This document shows positions 32,292 to 41,132 of a DNA stretch of 64,000 nt, piece by piece. The notes below the pieces were generated by a model. The model saw nothing but the letters and a program-made list of their open reading frames with translations, had not been told where the DNA came from and ran no database searches. This DNA is from a virus: positions 1 through 64,000 of IMG/VR virus record IMGVR_UViG_3300010389_003143, one strand, 5' to 3'. Position 1 is the first letter of the stretch, and every line of letters starts with the position of its first letter. A program made the translations under genes and the position numbers.

Positions 32292-33872
32292 TTACGGGTT
32301 CAGAGCAATAAACTGTGGCTGGAAAAGAATCGTTGTGGAAGTTATTGCATAACCAACTCTAAAGATTGTTGTTCCAGTTCCGCTTGGGGCAGTGGTAGTT
32401 AGCTCGCCGGCCGTCTCCGAAAGATAAACGACATCTCCTGCGGCGCTAAAGCCAGTGATAGTCGCCGTTGTTATTGTTGCGCCAGGGGTAGCATTCATAT
32501 TGACCGTATTGGTTGCAGCTGCAGTATTTGCGGCGAATCCAACAACAAAATCTTTGCCGTCAGCAGTCGTTGCATCTGCCAGGCCGACCTCTGTTCCGGA
32601 AGCTAGATATAGTGCGTCACCTGCGGTTACGCCGCCTGTCTCCGCGACGAACTGGCTGTTGACCACCTCGCCGTGGGTGTGAAGTGAGTCTGCATTACTT
32701 CCGTCCAGAAGAGTGTCTACATTTGCAGCAGTAAAGTTAGCCGTAGTTAGCGCCGTTGTACCAATCTTAAAGCTAGTGCCAGCAGGAACATCGAGCGTTC
32801 CTGATGAAGCCACTATATCGACGGTCGCTGAGCCGACGGTGACCGTTCTGGTTCCGCCGGTACCTATGTTTATGGCTCCGTTACTAGCGAGATTGCCTAT
32901 ATTGATATCACCGTTAGAGCTGTTAATAGACACATTGCCGCTGGCTCCGGTTGCTCCAATGAGCAGGTTGCTTGCAGAGCCTAAGCTTAAGTTTCCAGAG
33001 GAAGTTGAAAAGTTTGAGGCACCTGCCGCATCAAGGCTGATGCCAGCACCAGTGCTGTCTATTGTGACAGCGCCCGTTGCATCAACATTGAATGTACCGG
33101 TACCAACTCCGAAGGCGGTTAAATCGGTGCCGCTTATTCCAAAGTCAGCTTGTCCGCCGCCATTTACAACAAAATTTCCAGAAGATAGCGTAAAAGCTAT
33201 ATCCGTAGTACTCGCCGTGGTTATGGTGGCGCCGACATCATATGCAGACTGTAGGGTTGAGCCGGCAGAGGTGGCCAAATCAGTGAAAGAAATTGTTCCA
33301 GTGTTATCCCCAGTTGCTGTCTCCAGACCTCCAGTTGACTTTGCCCTAAGATAAGTAACTGATACTTTAACGACAGTACCCTGTACAGTGCTATCGACAA
33401 CAAATGTGTTTTGAAGTCCGAGGTCGGTGTCGCTAAGGATAGCCCTGGTTGTAATCGTATAGACAGTAGGACCGCCACCAGTTCCATTAACCTCAAATAG
33501 CCCATTGTTCGCCGGATCCGCAGCGCCCTGAACCAAGATTATATCTCCGGCAGACAGCGAGCTGGGATCGACACTTACTCCAACTATATTTGCGTTAGAA
33601 AAAGCTCCAGTTGTTACTGGAAAGGTCGTTGCACCAGGGTCAATATTCCAGATTATGCCGCCGACCTTCGCCGTATCAGCAGTATACTCGGAGTTTAAGA
33701 ATATAAAGTCATCAGCAGTCTGAATTTCTGAGTTTATAGTTGTGGTGGTTCCATTTACAGTTAAGTTTCCGCCTACCGTAAAATCACCACCTATTTCGAT
33801 TATATCGCTAGCAGCTATTTTCGTGACGACGCCACTATTTAGAACTACCAGCTGATCTGTATAGGTTGCCAT
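32292..33872 (-). CDS. Tail fibre protein
   Basis: 526 residues, Gly/Ser/Thr/Ala-rich beta fibre. The N-terminus has 'LVVLNSGVVTKIAASDIIEI' and 'FTVGGNLTVNGTTTTINSEI', the typical start of T4-like marine phage fibres. A long shaft of short repeats (residues 230-400, SGNLSLGSASNLLIGATGAS) follows. The C-terminal 130 residues share layout with neighbouring fibre genes ('GGVTAGDALYLASGTEVGLA', 'AAGDVVYLSETAGELTTTAP'). Low-complexity composition explains the many antisense open frames, which I treat as shadows. Confidence 0.7.
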   Translation of the reverse strand: MATYTDQLVVLNSGVVTKIAASDIIEIGGDFTVGGNLTVNGTTTTINSEIQTADDFIFLNSEYTADTAKVGGIIWNIDPGATTFPVTTGAFSNANIVGVSVDPSSLSAGDIILVQGAADPANNGLFEVNGTGGGPTVYTITTRAILSDTDLGLQNTFVVDSTVQGTVVKVSVTYLRAKSTGGLETATGDNTGTISFTDLATSAGSTLQSAYDVGATITTASTTDIAFTLSSGNFVVNGGGQADFGISGTDLTAFGVGTGTFNVDATGAVTIDSTGAGISLDAAGASNFSTSSGNLSLGSASNLLIGATGASGNVSINSSNGDINIGNLASNGAINIGTGGTRTVTVGSATVDIVASSGTLDVPAGTSFKIGTTALTTANFTAANVDTLLDGSNADSLHTHGEVVNSQFVAETGGVTAGDALYLASGTEVGLADATTADGKDFVVGFAANTAAATNTVNMNATPGATITTATITGFSAAGDVVYLSETAGELTTTAPSGTGTTIFRVGYAITSTTILFQPQFIALNP

Positions 33873-33882
33873 TTAATTATTC

Positions 33883-34908
33883 CTAAGAGTTGTAGCCAAC
33901 TAGATTCGGCTGAAATATAACTTCAGGTACAGACGTAACTCCATCAGCTCCCTGCAGTATTCCTACCACAAATATTGCTGTTCCTGAAGCGCCAGGTGGA
34001 GTCAGGGTGCCGAGCCCAGGGCTTGTAGATAGATATACCGCGCCACCGTTACTTGAAGCTAGAGGTGGTGAGGAAAACTTAACTGGAATTAACCTTCCGG
34101 GTATAGAGTTTATATCGGAAGTGTTACCAACTGAATAACTGGAAAAAGAAGAACCGATTATTCTTGGTTCATTACCTGGAGTCGAAGTAGCAGATCCAAG
34201 CTCAACATTGCCAGAAGAATTTATAATCAGAAGGTCCCCTTCTGAAAGATTATCATCAGTAGTTAAGGATAGAGAGCTTAAGGACCCAGACCCCTTTGCT
34301 ACCACATCCCATGACGTACCGCCCTGTCCAATATAAAGATCTCCGCCAGAGTCAAGATAGAGACTGCCAGAAACAGCAGAAACAACGCCATTTGGATCGC
34401 CGGAATCTACGGTTATATCAGCATTAATTGACCCAGTATTTAAGTTTACTTTGGAGGCAATAACATTTAAACTTCCTGATTCAGATATCAGCTCTATACT
34501 TGAAGATACCGCCGATCTAATGGTTGCGCTAGATTCGGCTAGAATTTCGTCTCCAGAGGAAATAAAAATGTTGCTTCCACCAGTCTCATTCCCAGCAACC
34601 AGTACCGTTTGGAGGTCTGAAGGGAAGTCTGCAAGAATTGCCTCGATAGCCGCAACATCCGACTCGACCACCTCTAATCTTTCTGTTATTTCTTTTAGGC
34701 CGTTTGATGATATATTTATATTATCTAATCTTTCGGCAACCGTATCAAAATCTCCCTGCGGAAAAATCCCCAGAGCTGTTTCGATATTTATTATAGCACT
34801 ACGTATCCTGTTCAGCCCCTCTGCGCTGACGGGAGTTATATTGTCCACAAACAGCGGGAGCTGGGCAAAGCCATCAATTGCCTTGGGGTATATGCTATAA
34901 TCTGACAT
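33883..34908 (-). CDS. Tail fibre protein
   Basis: 341 residues. N-terminal helical segment (about 20-95, 'EGLNRIRSAIINIETALGIF') acts as a trimer/anchor region. Middle repeats (SSSIELISESGSLNVIASKV) and a copy of the fibre-start module ('SGDPNGVVSAVSGSLYLDSG', GDLYIGQGG) follow. The C-terminal domain ends 'GADGVTSVPEVIFQPNLVGY'. It probably joins distal fibre parts to the tail. Start is 3 bp after a small basic gene. Confidence 0.65.
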   Translation of the reverse strand: MSDYSIYPKAIDGFAQLPLFVDNITPVSAEGLNRIRSAIINIETALGIFPQGDFDTVAERLDNINISSNGLKEITERLEVVESDVAAIEAILADFPSDLQTVLVAGNETGGSNIFISSGDEILAESSATIRSAVSSSIELISESGSLNVIASKVNLNTGSINADITVDSGDPNGVVSAVSGSLYLDSGGDLYIGQGGTSWDVVAKGSGSLSSLSLTTDDNLSEGDLLIINSSGNVELGSATSTPGNEPRIIGSSFSSYSVGNTSDINSIPGRLIPVKFSSPPLASSNGGAVYLSTSPGLGTLTPPGASGTAIFVVGILQGADGVTSVPEVIFQPNLVGYNS

Positions 34909-34911
34909 TTA

Positions 34912-35070
34912 TTAACCTTTCGTTTTTTTGCTAATTCTATTAGATCTAGTCTTTCCCGGGATAGATATTAGCTTTGACACTCGGTTCTTTCTTACAACCT
35001 TCCCTTTAGTCGCAGAGTTAGTTCTTCTAGACGCAGTTCTTGTTCTTTTTTTATTACAGCCGCAACCCAT
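34912..35070 (-). CDS. 52-residue basic CGC protein
   Basis: A short gene with GGAG and a 5-base spacer before its ATG. Product MGCGCNKKRTRTASRRTNSA onwards, very rich in Lys/Arg/Thr/Ser, with one N-terminal C-x-C. I recall similar short MGCGC starts in T4-like cyanophages. Basic composition suggests DNA or RNA contact or a virion internal role. It leads the fibre operon. Confidence 0.55.
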   Translation of the reverse strand: MGCGCNKKRTRTASRRTNSATKGKVVRKNRVSKLISIPGKTRSNRISKKTKG

Positions 35071-35160
35071 AACATCTCCTATTTGCCTGCAAATATTAGC
35101 AGATTAAATTATTCCATAATAATCAAAAATTTGAACTACTTTCCGCCGCAGACGCTTTTA

Positions 35161-35189
35161 TTGAAAAAATAAGTTTAGTAATATATTTT
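35161..35189 (+). promoter_or_regulatory. Candidate sigma70-like promoter for the second serine protease
   Basis: TTGAAA (35161-35166), a 17-bp spacer and TATTTT (35184-35189) lie in the AT-rich divergent region 35071-35232, upstream of the plus-strand protease gene. Only four of six -10 positions match consensus, and the region is AT-rich, so the call is weak. Confidence 0.25.
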
Positions 35190-35232
35190 ATATTATATTA
35201 ATTTAACCCAATAAAATAGGGGCATTGTAAAT

Positions 35233-36006
35233 ATGAGAAAATTAATAAATTATTTATTTTATCTAGCAACGGTCATAGCGGTTGTCTTTATTGTAAAGAA
35301 TATTATTAATTTCTCTAAAAAAATAATCACTTTAAATGAAAGCCAGTACACTGCCGAGTTCAGAAAAGAGATAATGCTAGAGCCAGTTGTTAAGCTTACT
35401 CAAATATCATATGAAACAATCGAAGAAGATGGAGAAGCTCAGTCTGCTGAAAGTGTTACTTTTGCAACCGGATTTTCAGTAAAGTATGATCCAGAAGAGC
35501 ACAAAACAGTCATACTTACAAACGATCATTTTTGTAACACGATGCATGACGAAACACTGCTGATGGTTGAGCAGTATGATTTGCAAATTATTTTCTTATC
35601 TGACTCAGAGTCTAACAAGCTCATCCTATCATCAGAAGAAGGCCTCGATTTGTGCGCTATCGAGATATCTGCATACGTTAAGCCAGCAGAGCTTGCCGGA
35701 AGAGATTATTATACTGTGCCATTTCAGGAAATATTTATAATCGGCGGACCATCTGGATACTTCCCTATAATTGTTGATACTTATGCTTCCAGGATGATTG
35801 AAAGAAGCATAATCGCTATGGACGGAATGTATGATTTCGGTAATCCATTCCTGCTGATATCAGAGCAGGTTTTCCCGGGTCATAGCGGTAGCCCAATTTA
35901 CACAAAAGACGGAAAAGTAATTGGAATACTCTTTGGGGCCCTAAGAACTTACGGCGGACTAGCTGCAAGCAATAAAGATATTTATCTTTTCTTAGATTCT
36001 TTATGA
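35233..36006 (+). CDS. Second membrane-anchored trypsin-like serine protease
   Basis: 257 residues. One N-terminal transmembrane helix (about 8-28, LFYLATVIAVVFIVKNII) precedes a chymotrypsin-fold domain. Triad: H99 (LTNDHFC), D139 (EGLDLCAIEI), S218 (FPGHSGSP), with GNPFLLIS and 'KVIGILFGALRTYGGLAA' completing the barrel. It shares architecture with the protease at 16462-17205 but is only distantly similar. The domain should act outside the cytoplasm. Downstream 25 bp overlap the convergent Cys-rich gene. Substrate unknown. Confidence 0.8.
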   Translation: MRKLINYLFYLATVIAVVFIVKNIINFSKKIITLNESQYTAEFRKEIMLEPVVKLTQISYETIEEDGEAQSAESVTFATGFSVKYDPEEHKTVILTNDHFCNTMHDETLLMVEQYDLQIIFLSDSESNKLILSSEEGLDLCAIEISAYVKPAELAGRDYYTVPFQEIFIIGGPSGYFPIIVDTYASRMIERSIIAMDGMYDFGNPFLLISEQVFPGHSGSPIYTKDGKVIGILFGALRTYGGLAASNKDIYLFLDSL

Positions 36007-36542
36007 TTTCTTAGCTTATTTCTTAACTTCTTTATTTTCCCGGACTTTTTCCGTGCGTATAAAGAAAAGAATGCAACGTCTATCATTTTTCCGCTAAGAG
36101 CAGCCTTTAGTGTGTCATTTGCAAAGTTTGCGGCCTCTATAGCCTCAACCCCCATCTGATTTCTCTTTCCATCGGCGTTCTTTTGTGTGTATTTCTTGCT
36201 TATCTGCTCTACCTGCTCTGAGGAGACTCCGTACAAGATCATATTTGGCCTCAGCTTCTCAATAACATCGTCTAACTTTTTCTTTTCGTTCAAGGCATCT
36301 TGTATTTGAGAATTTTGATTGTTTGTGCAATCAAGCAGGCAGGTTTGACAGCTTTCCTTTAGCCCCAAGTTCCATAAATCACAAAGAAGAAATTGCCTCA
36401 CCTCTTTCGGCTCGCCCTTAAGCTCTTCTTTGCAGGAATAAAAAATATTATTATCAACGACAGTTGCAAATCCCTTGCAGTAACGGCTTTCTCGCAACTC
36501 TTTCGTCATTTTGCATGTTTTGGTGCAATCTATTTTTTTCAT
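35982..36542 (-). CDS. Cys-rich N-terminal, basic C-terminal unknown protein
   Basis: 186 residues. Nine cysteines in the first 70 residues (CTKTC, RYCKGF, YSCKEE, LLCDLW, ESCQTCLLDC) suggest metal or disulfide structure. A helical middle and a basic tail (RKKSGKIKKLRNKLRNHKES) follow. No family recognised. Its 3' end overlaps the protease gene by 25 bp on the opposite strand. Confidence 0.5.
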   Translation of the reverse strand: MKKIDCTKTCKMTKELRESRYCKGFATVVDNNIFYSCKEELKGEPKEVRQFLLCDLWNLGLKESCQTCLLDCTNNQNSQIQDALNEKKKLDDVIEKLRPNMILYGVSSEQVEQISKKYTQKNADGKRNQMGVEAIEAANFANDTLKAALSGKMIDVAFFSLYARKKSGKIKKLRNKLRNHKESKKR

Positions 36543-36573
36543 GAAAATTACCAGATATTAAATCTATCTTTTT

Positions 36574-36759
36574 TTAATCATCAGAGTTGCCCTTGTCTAT
36601 ATTATGATCAATTATAGCGACCCCTCTTTTCGGCCCCTCATCTTTCTCCGGTCGCTCATCAGCCTGTGAAGGCAAAGGAGGCTCTCTATAAAGAGGAAGG
36701 CGAATTCTTTCGGATTCGCGCCTTATTTTTCTTATTATTGGAATGATATATTTCTTCAT
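36574..36759 (-). CDS. Small protein coupled to phoH
   Basis: 61 residues; the ATG overlaps the phoH stop by one base (TGATG). The N-terminal half is basic and hydrophobic (KKYIIPIIRKIRRESERIRL), then proline-rich (REPPLPSQADERPEKDEGP). No named family. The tight junction makes it a translationally coupled partner gene. Confidence 0.55.
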   Translation of the reverse strand: MKKYIIPIIRKIRRESERIRLPLYREPPLPSQADERPEKDEGPKRGVAIIDHNIDKGNSDD

Positions 36760-38054
36760 CAAAGGATCCTGGCCGCATAATCTGCTAGAGGACTTCTCTC
36801 TCCCTTTAGAAGGGTTATATGTGAAGAAAGATCAAAATCCTTAAACTTTTCAACAATTGCTCCGAGCCCAGAGGTCGTTGAGTCAAGATGGGGCGCATCA
36901 ATTTGCTCAAGATCGCCCAGCATTATGAGCTTTGAATCTTCGCCCATTCTAGTTATAACGGCCTTCGCTTCGTTATAAGTAATATTCTGAGCCTCATCCA
37001 GTATCATGACGATATTTGGCAAGCTTCTTCCTCTAATATAAGATAGGGCCTCTATTTCTATGATTCCCTTTTCCATCATTATATCGAAATAATGAGAGCC
37101 ATTTTTAAATAAAAGCTTGAAATTATCAACCATTGGCTGAATCCACGGAGCCATCTTTTCATTCTTATCTCCCGGCAAGAAGCCAATGTCTGCGCTTAGA
37201 CTCTGGACGGGTCTCGATATAATAATTTTGTCATACCAGCCTTCATTTAGCATGTGGATTGCTGCGCATGTAGCCATAAGGGTCTTTCCGGACCCAGCCT
37301 TCCCGCTGATTGTTGTCATATGAACATCGCGATCTAGCAGAGTTTCTAGGGCAAACATTTGCTCCTTATTTCTTGGAACAATGCCCTGAACCTCAAAGCC
37401 TCTCTTGCTAGCATGGTTTAGCTTTTTTGCAAAACCATCCTTAAAACATGCAAGAGCACTTTTTTGACCGCCCTTTAGAACTAGGAATTCATTTGGCTGA
37501 TATAGGCCTTCGAGGGCAACCTTGCCATCGCAATAAAATTCATCAACCTTGTCTGGAGGCAGGTCAATAACGGAAACTCCAGTATAAGCACCCTTCCTAT
37601 TTACTACGGCCTTATTTTTGCTGTAGTTCTCTGCCGGTATGCCTAGCGAATCACATTTAACCCTTACATTAATATCTCTTGATATTAGAACTACTTCTTC
37701 TTCTGAAAATTCAGGTAATCTTGATAACTTTAGGGCTGTGGCAATAATTCTATTGTCAGCGTTATCATCAAGCATTGGGTCTAGGTCGCTTTTTTGCAGT
37801 TGAGTGTAAACTTGAATTTCTTGACCATTATCAAGAGTTACTCCGTCTGCAAGCGACCCTCTTTCCCTTAATTCATCCAAGAATCTATTGACATACCGAG
37901 CAGAGTTGCCGACAGAATCCGATCTTGTTTTCAGGTTATCTATTTCTTCCAGAACGACCATCGGTATAATGACCTTTTGATCAGCAAAAGCGTGTATTGA
38001 ATCTTCATGATGCACTAACACTGATGTATCTAAAACAAATGTTTTCTTTTTCAC
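36759..38054 (-). CDS. phoH: PIN-PhoH protein (PhoH2 type)
   Basis: 431 residues. Residues 1-150 are a PIN-type RNase domain with acidic positions D9 (FVLDTSVLV), E36/E37 (VVLEEID), D100 (NADNRIIATA) and D127. Residues 230-431 are a PhoH ATPase with Walker A 'GKAGSGKT' (251-258), Walker B 'IVMILDEAQN' (348-357) and 'GDLEQIDAP' sensor. PhoH2 proteins couple RNA unwinding and cleavage. PhoH-like genes are frequent in marine phages under phosphate-stress labels, but the name does not prove that role. Confidence 0.88.
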   Translation of the reverse strand: MKKKTFVLDTSVLVHHEDSIHAFADQKVIIPMVVLEEIDNLKTRSDSVGNSARYVNRFLDELRERGSLADGVTLDNGQEIQVYTQLQKSDLDPMLDDNADNRIIATALKLSRLPEFSEEEVVLISRDINVRVKCDSLGIPAENYSKNKAVVNRKGAYTGVSVIDLPPDKVDEFYCDGKVALEGLYQPNEFLVLKGGQKSALACFKDGFAKKLNHASKRGFEVQGIVPRNKEQMFALETLLDRDVHMTTISGKAGSGKTLMATCAAIHMLNEGWYDKIIISRPVQSLSADIGFLPGDKNEKMAPWIQPMVDNFKLLFKNGSHYFDIMMEKGIIEIEALSYIRGRSLPNIVMILDEAQNITYNEAKAVITRMGEDSKLIMLGDLEQIDAPHLDSTTSGLGAIVEKFKDFDLSSHITLLKGERSPLADYAARIL

Positions 38055-38066
38055 TTTCTCTCCGAT

Positions 38067-38399
38067 TTATTCGATCTGGTCTTCTTCAATTGTCCAATGC
38101 TCTATTTCGACCTCATAATAGAGCGAGCCGTCCTTATCTTTTTTGAGCGTAAGAATGGGCCCTGCCCATTCTCCAATTAGCTCGCCGTTAAACTTAACCT
38201 CTAGAGCCTCAATGCTCTTATGCTCTATAACTTCAATGTCGTTATCTAACATATAATCCAAGATTTCATCTCTCTCCATTTCATCCATAGCCTCGACATC
38301 CAGGCCAATAAACCAAAACAGATCGCGCAGCCATTCTTGTCGTATTTCTTTTACGTCCCTTGAGTAGCCTACGCGATCTGTTAAAATTTTTGTTATCAT
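38067..38399 (-). CDS. Unknown acidic protein before phoH
   Basis: 110 residues, acidic, AGGT nine bases upstream. Pattern: helical N-half ('QEWLRDLFWFIGLDVEAMDE', then ERDEILDYML), strand-rich C-half ('YEVEIEHWTIEEDQIE'). No family recognised. Same-strand, 12 bp upstream of phoH; probably co-transcribed. Confidence 0.55.
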   Translation of the reverse strand: MITKILTDRVGYSRDVKEIRQEWLRDLFWFIGLDVEAMDEMERDEILDYMLDNDIEVIEHKSIEALEVKFNGELIGEWAGPILTLKKDKDGSLYYEVEIEHWTIEEDQIE

Positions 38400-38461
38400 T
38401 CTATATGATACCTAAATATTAGTCTCTATTTGCTTTTGTTTGCAATTTAAAAGATAAATTA

Positions 38462-41104
38462 TTAATCCTCACTATATTCAACTACCTCGCCTGCTGTCTC
38501 TAGCTCTTCTGTGGGCTCATTTGGCTTTTCGCTCGGTGTTTTGTTAATCTGAATATCTTTCATTGATATTCCGCTCCAGTCACTTCTCTTGGGAGCCCAG
38601 GACTCCCACCACTTTGGAAAATCAAATCTTTCATCATGAATATAGTCACCGTCTCTTTCCGTGGGAATTAAATATTGATTATAAGCAACCGCCTTCTCTT
38701 CTTCTGTAAAATTATTCCAATTTGCCTCAATCCATAGGGCCAACCGCCTAACATCTTCCTTATATCCCTTGAGCTTTTCAATTATTGGTCTGGCCAGATT
38801 GCCGTTATAAAAATCTTTTGTTTTATTATCTATAACTTCATTTAACTTTGCAATTTTAGCTTCTAAGCTGTCCCCTATAATATTTTTAATACGTTCAAAC
38901 TGTCTGTCTACTTCTTTTATAAAGCTTTCTGCTAAATCTAATTTAGCATCAGATTCATTTGAATAAACATAAATAGAAAGCTTTAAATCTACGGTTCCAA
39001 ATAATGAGCTATATGAATTAAGATTTACTTTTGCACTAAGATTTATATTGTTGAACATTTTTCTATAATCAATGAGATCATCTGGCTTATAGAATGGAAA
39101 ATTAAGTTGTTTTTTTGCATCTTCAAATTTTTGCTTTTCAATGCTATTCAGCAAGCTAAATATCTTCTTTTTTTCCTCATCTAAGTTTATTTTAAATAAA
39201 GTATCTTTTATTTCGCCATCAAGAGGGTTTATATAAGCAACATCTGTTAGGTTTATCCCAGCTTTTTCTAATTTGTCAACATTTAATTTTTCTAAATTAT
39301 ACTCTAGTACACCTGGCTTTGGAGAAATTAAGATTTCTCCGTCATAATCATCTTTGTCCCCAAACACATCAAGATTTGAAAGCAAAGCAGAATCCATCCT
39401 TTCTTCAAATAAATCAAAAGCTTTTGGCTTTATATATCCACCATCTACAAGTCCGCGTCTGATTTTTTCAATATACTGATCATATTTTGAATCTATGTCT
39501 CTTTCTGCCCATTCAAAAAAGTTAGATATATCATCCGGATTCATGCAGTCATCGCATCTAAAATCCAGATCAATAATTAGAGAGCCCGAAACAATATCTA
39601 TGTTGTTAATTTCACCATACTCGTCATGCTCAAGAATATTTGTAAAGCCACGATCCTTTTGCTGAGCCCTATATGTTGTTGGAATACTTTTTAGCCCTCC
39701 CGGGTGTACAAATGCCCCCTCCTCCCATTTTGAACCCGAATCTTCCCAGCCATCAAGGTAGACTTCTGCTCTTAAGCTTACGCTTGCAGTAACCATTACT
39801 TCGTCGCCCCAATCAGCATGAACTTCTGCATCGGGGTATATATTTTCAAAGCTTGTTCTGTATTGATCCAGTATATCCTCAACCTCTTCGGCCCAAAGGT
39901 CGGCTACATCCTGTTCCCCCTCCTCAAGGTCTGTTTCAACGTTCCCGTAATACTCTGGTTCAACTCCTCCTTTTGAAAAAAAGCTATTAAGAATCTCTCC
40001 ATCGGATGTGTCCCTATAACTTCCTCCATACATCTTTATTTCATCTTCTGGAGGGGGAATCACCTCCCCCTCATTTTCAAATAGATGCTTTTGAGACTTC
40101 CATGCCCAATCCCTAACAACGTCTATAAAGCCAGGCGGAGTTCTTCCATAAGTTCTATCTTCTGGAACGGCAAACTCGTATCCATCGTATTCATTTACAT
40201 ACTTTCTAAGCCTAACTCTAGAAGCAGGGGCGATTCCTTCTATATTTCTATTTATATCTCTAAATATCTCTTGCCCGTCTAGATCACCTATATTAATTCC
40301 ATCAGCGTCTTCTGCGGTTGATCCGGGCGGCCTAAGGAGGTCGTTTAAATCAGAGTTTTCAACAAGATATGCAATAGGCCCATGCCCTCTTGATTCCTTT
40401 ATTGCACAGTGAAAATAAGAATTACCCTCAGAATGGCAGGACCTTATATTTTCATGATCGCTCATTCTCAGCACATCAATTGGATCTCTTGATATAAGAA
40501 CTGAATATTTTTCTTCAAGATTACCATGGACAAATAATGATTCTATTTGCTTCCAGTTATAATCCTTTGCATATTCGGCTTGCTTTTCCTGCCACCATTT
40601 AGACATCCACTCTGGAGCGCCCTCGTGGGGATTGGCCAAAACCTTTGATATAGAGGTTATTTTATTTCGAGTTATTACTTCACCCGCCCTTGGACCGGAT
40701 GGAATCTCCCTCTCTTCTTTTCTAAAAACCTTTAGATCTGGAACTTGCACTTTTACTGTATAAACTGAGCCCATAGCATTTTGCATCTTTTGATCTACTG
40801 TCTTTAGCTCAAAACGATTGCTTCCACCAGCTGGGGACCACCCTTTATCTCTTAAAAAATCTACAACCTCGCTTAATTTTCCTGCATCTTCTGTTTCATA
40901 GGGAATTATAACTCTAAGTTTACCATCAAATAATTCGTCAAAGCTCAGCTTAGAATAATCTTCATTTAGCCAATCTTTTAGCCTTTTTATTTCAACTTTA
41001 GAGACAGCATATTTATGTAACCTATTTATCTTTGAGGTTGATAAGGCTTCTTTTTTTAAATTATTTTCATAAAGCCATTTTTTTAATAAAGATAGTTTTT
41101 TCAT
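38462..41104 (-). CDS. 880-residue protein with N-terminal KEA hairpin
   Basis: 880 residues from the ATG at 41102-41104 (a GTG four codons upstream is less likely). Residues 1-32 are a KEA hairpin: 'LSLLKKWLYENNLKKEALST', then KINRLHKYA. The rest is acidic and aromatic-rich with no recognised catalytic motif; notable segments are 'HENIRSCHSEGNSYFHCAIK' (about 232-255, a possible Cys/His metal site), 'DLDFRCDDCMNPDDISNFFE' and long helical C-terminal parts. Phage proteins of this size with a helical shell can be polymerases, structural or defence proteins, but I cannot assign it. It is the largest hairpin-bearing protein. Confidence 0.65.
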   Translation of the reverse strand: MKKLSLLKKWLYENNLKKEALSTSKINRLHKYAVSKVEIKRLKDWLNEDYSKLSFDELFDGKLRVIIPYETEDAGKLSEVVDFLRDKGWSPAGGSNRFELKTVDQKMQNAMGSVYTVKVQVPDLKVFRKEEREIPSGPRAGEVITRNKITSISKVLANPHEGAPEWMSKWWQEKQAEYAKDYNWKQIESLFVHGNLEEKYSVLISRDPIDVLRMSDHENIRSCHSEGNSYFHCAIKESRGHGPIAYLVENSDLNDLLRPPGSTAEDADGINIGDLDGQEIFRDINRNIEGIAPASRVRLRKYVNEYDGYEFAVPEDRTYGRTPPGFIDVVRDWAWKSQKHLFENEGEVIPPPEDEIKMYGGSYRDTSDGEILNSFFSKGGVEPEYYGNVETDLEEGEQDVADLWAEEVEDILDQYRTSFENIYPDAEVHADWGDEVMVTASVSLRAEVYLDGWEDSGSKWEEGAFVHPGGLKSIPTTYRAQQKDRGFTNILEHDEYGEINNIDIVSGSLIIDLDFRCDDCMNPDDISNFFEWAERDIDSKYDQYIEKIRRGLVDGGYIKPKAFDLFEERMDSALLSNLDVFGDKDDYDGEILISPKPGVLEYNLEKLNVDKLEKAGINLTDVAYINPLDGEIKDTLFKINLDEEKKKIFSLLNSIEKQKFEDAKKQLNFPFYKPDDLIDYRKMFNNINLSAKVNLNSYSSLFGTVDLKLSIYVYSNESDAKLDLAESFIKEVDRQFERIKNIIGDSLEAKIAKLNEVIDNKTKDFYNGNLARPIIEKLKGYKEDVRRLALWIEANWNNFTEEEKAVAYNQYLIPTERDGDYIHDERFDFPKWWESWAPKRSDWSGISMKDIQINKTPSEKPNEPTEELETAGEVVEYSED

Positions 41105-41132
41105 CAATAAACCCACAATATGCTATTAAATA

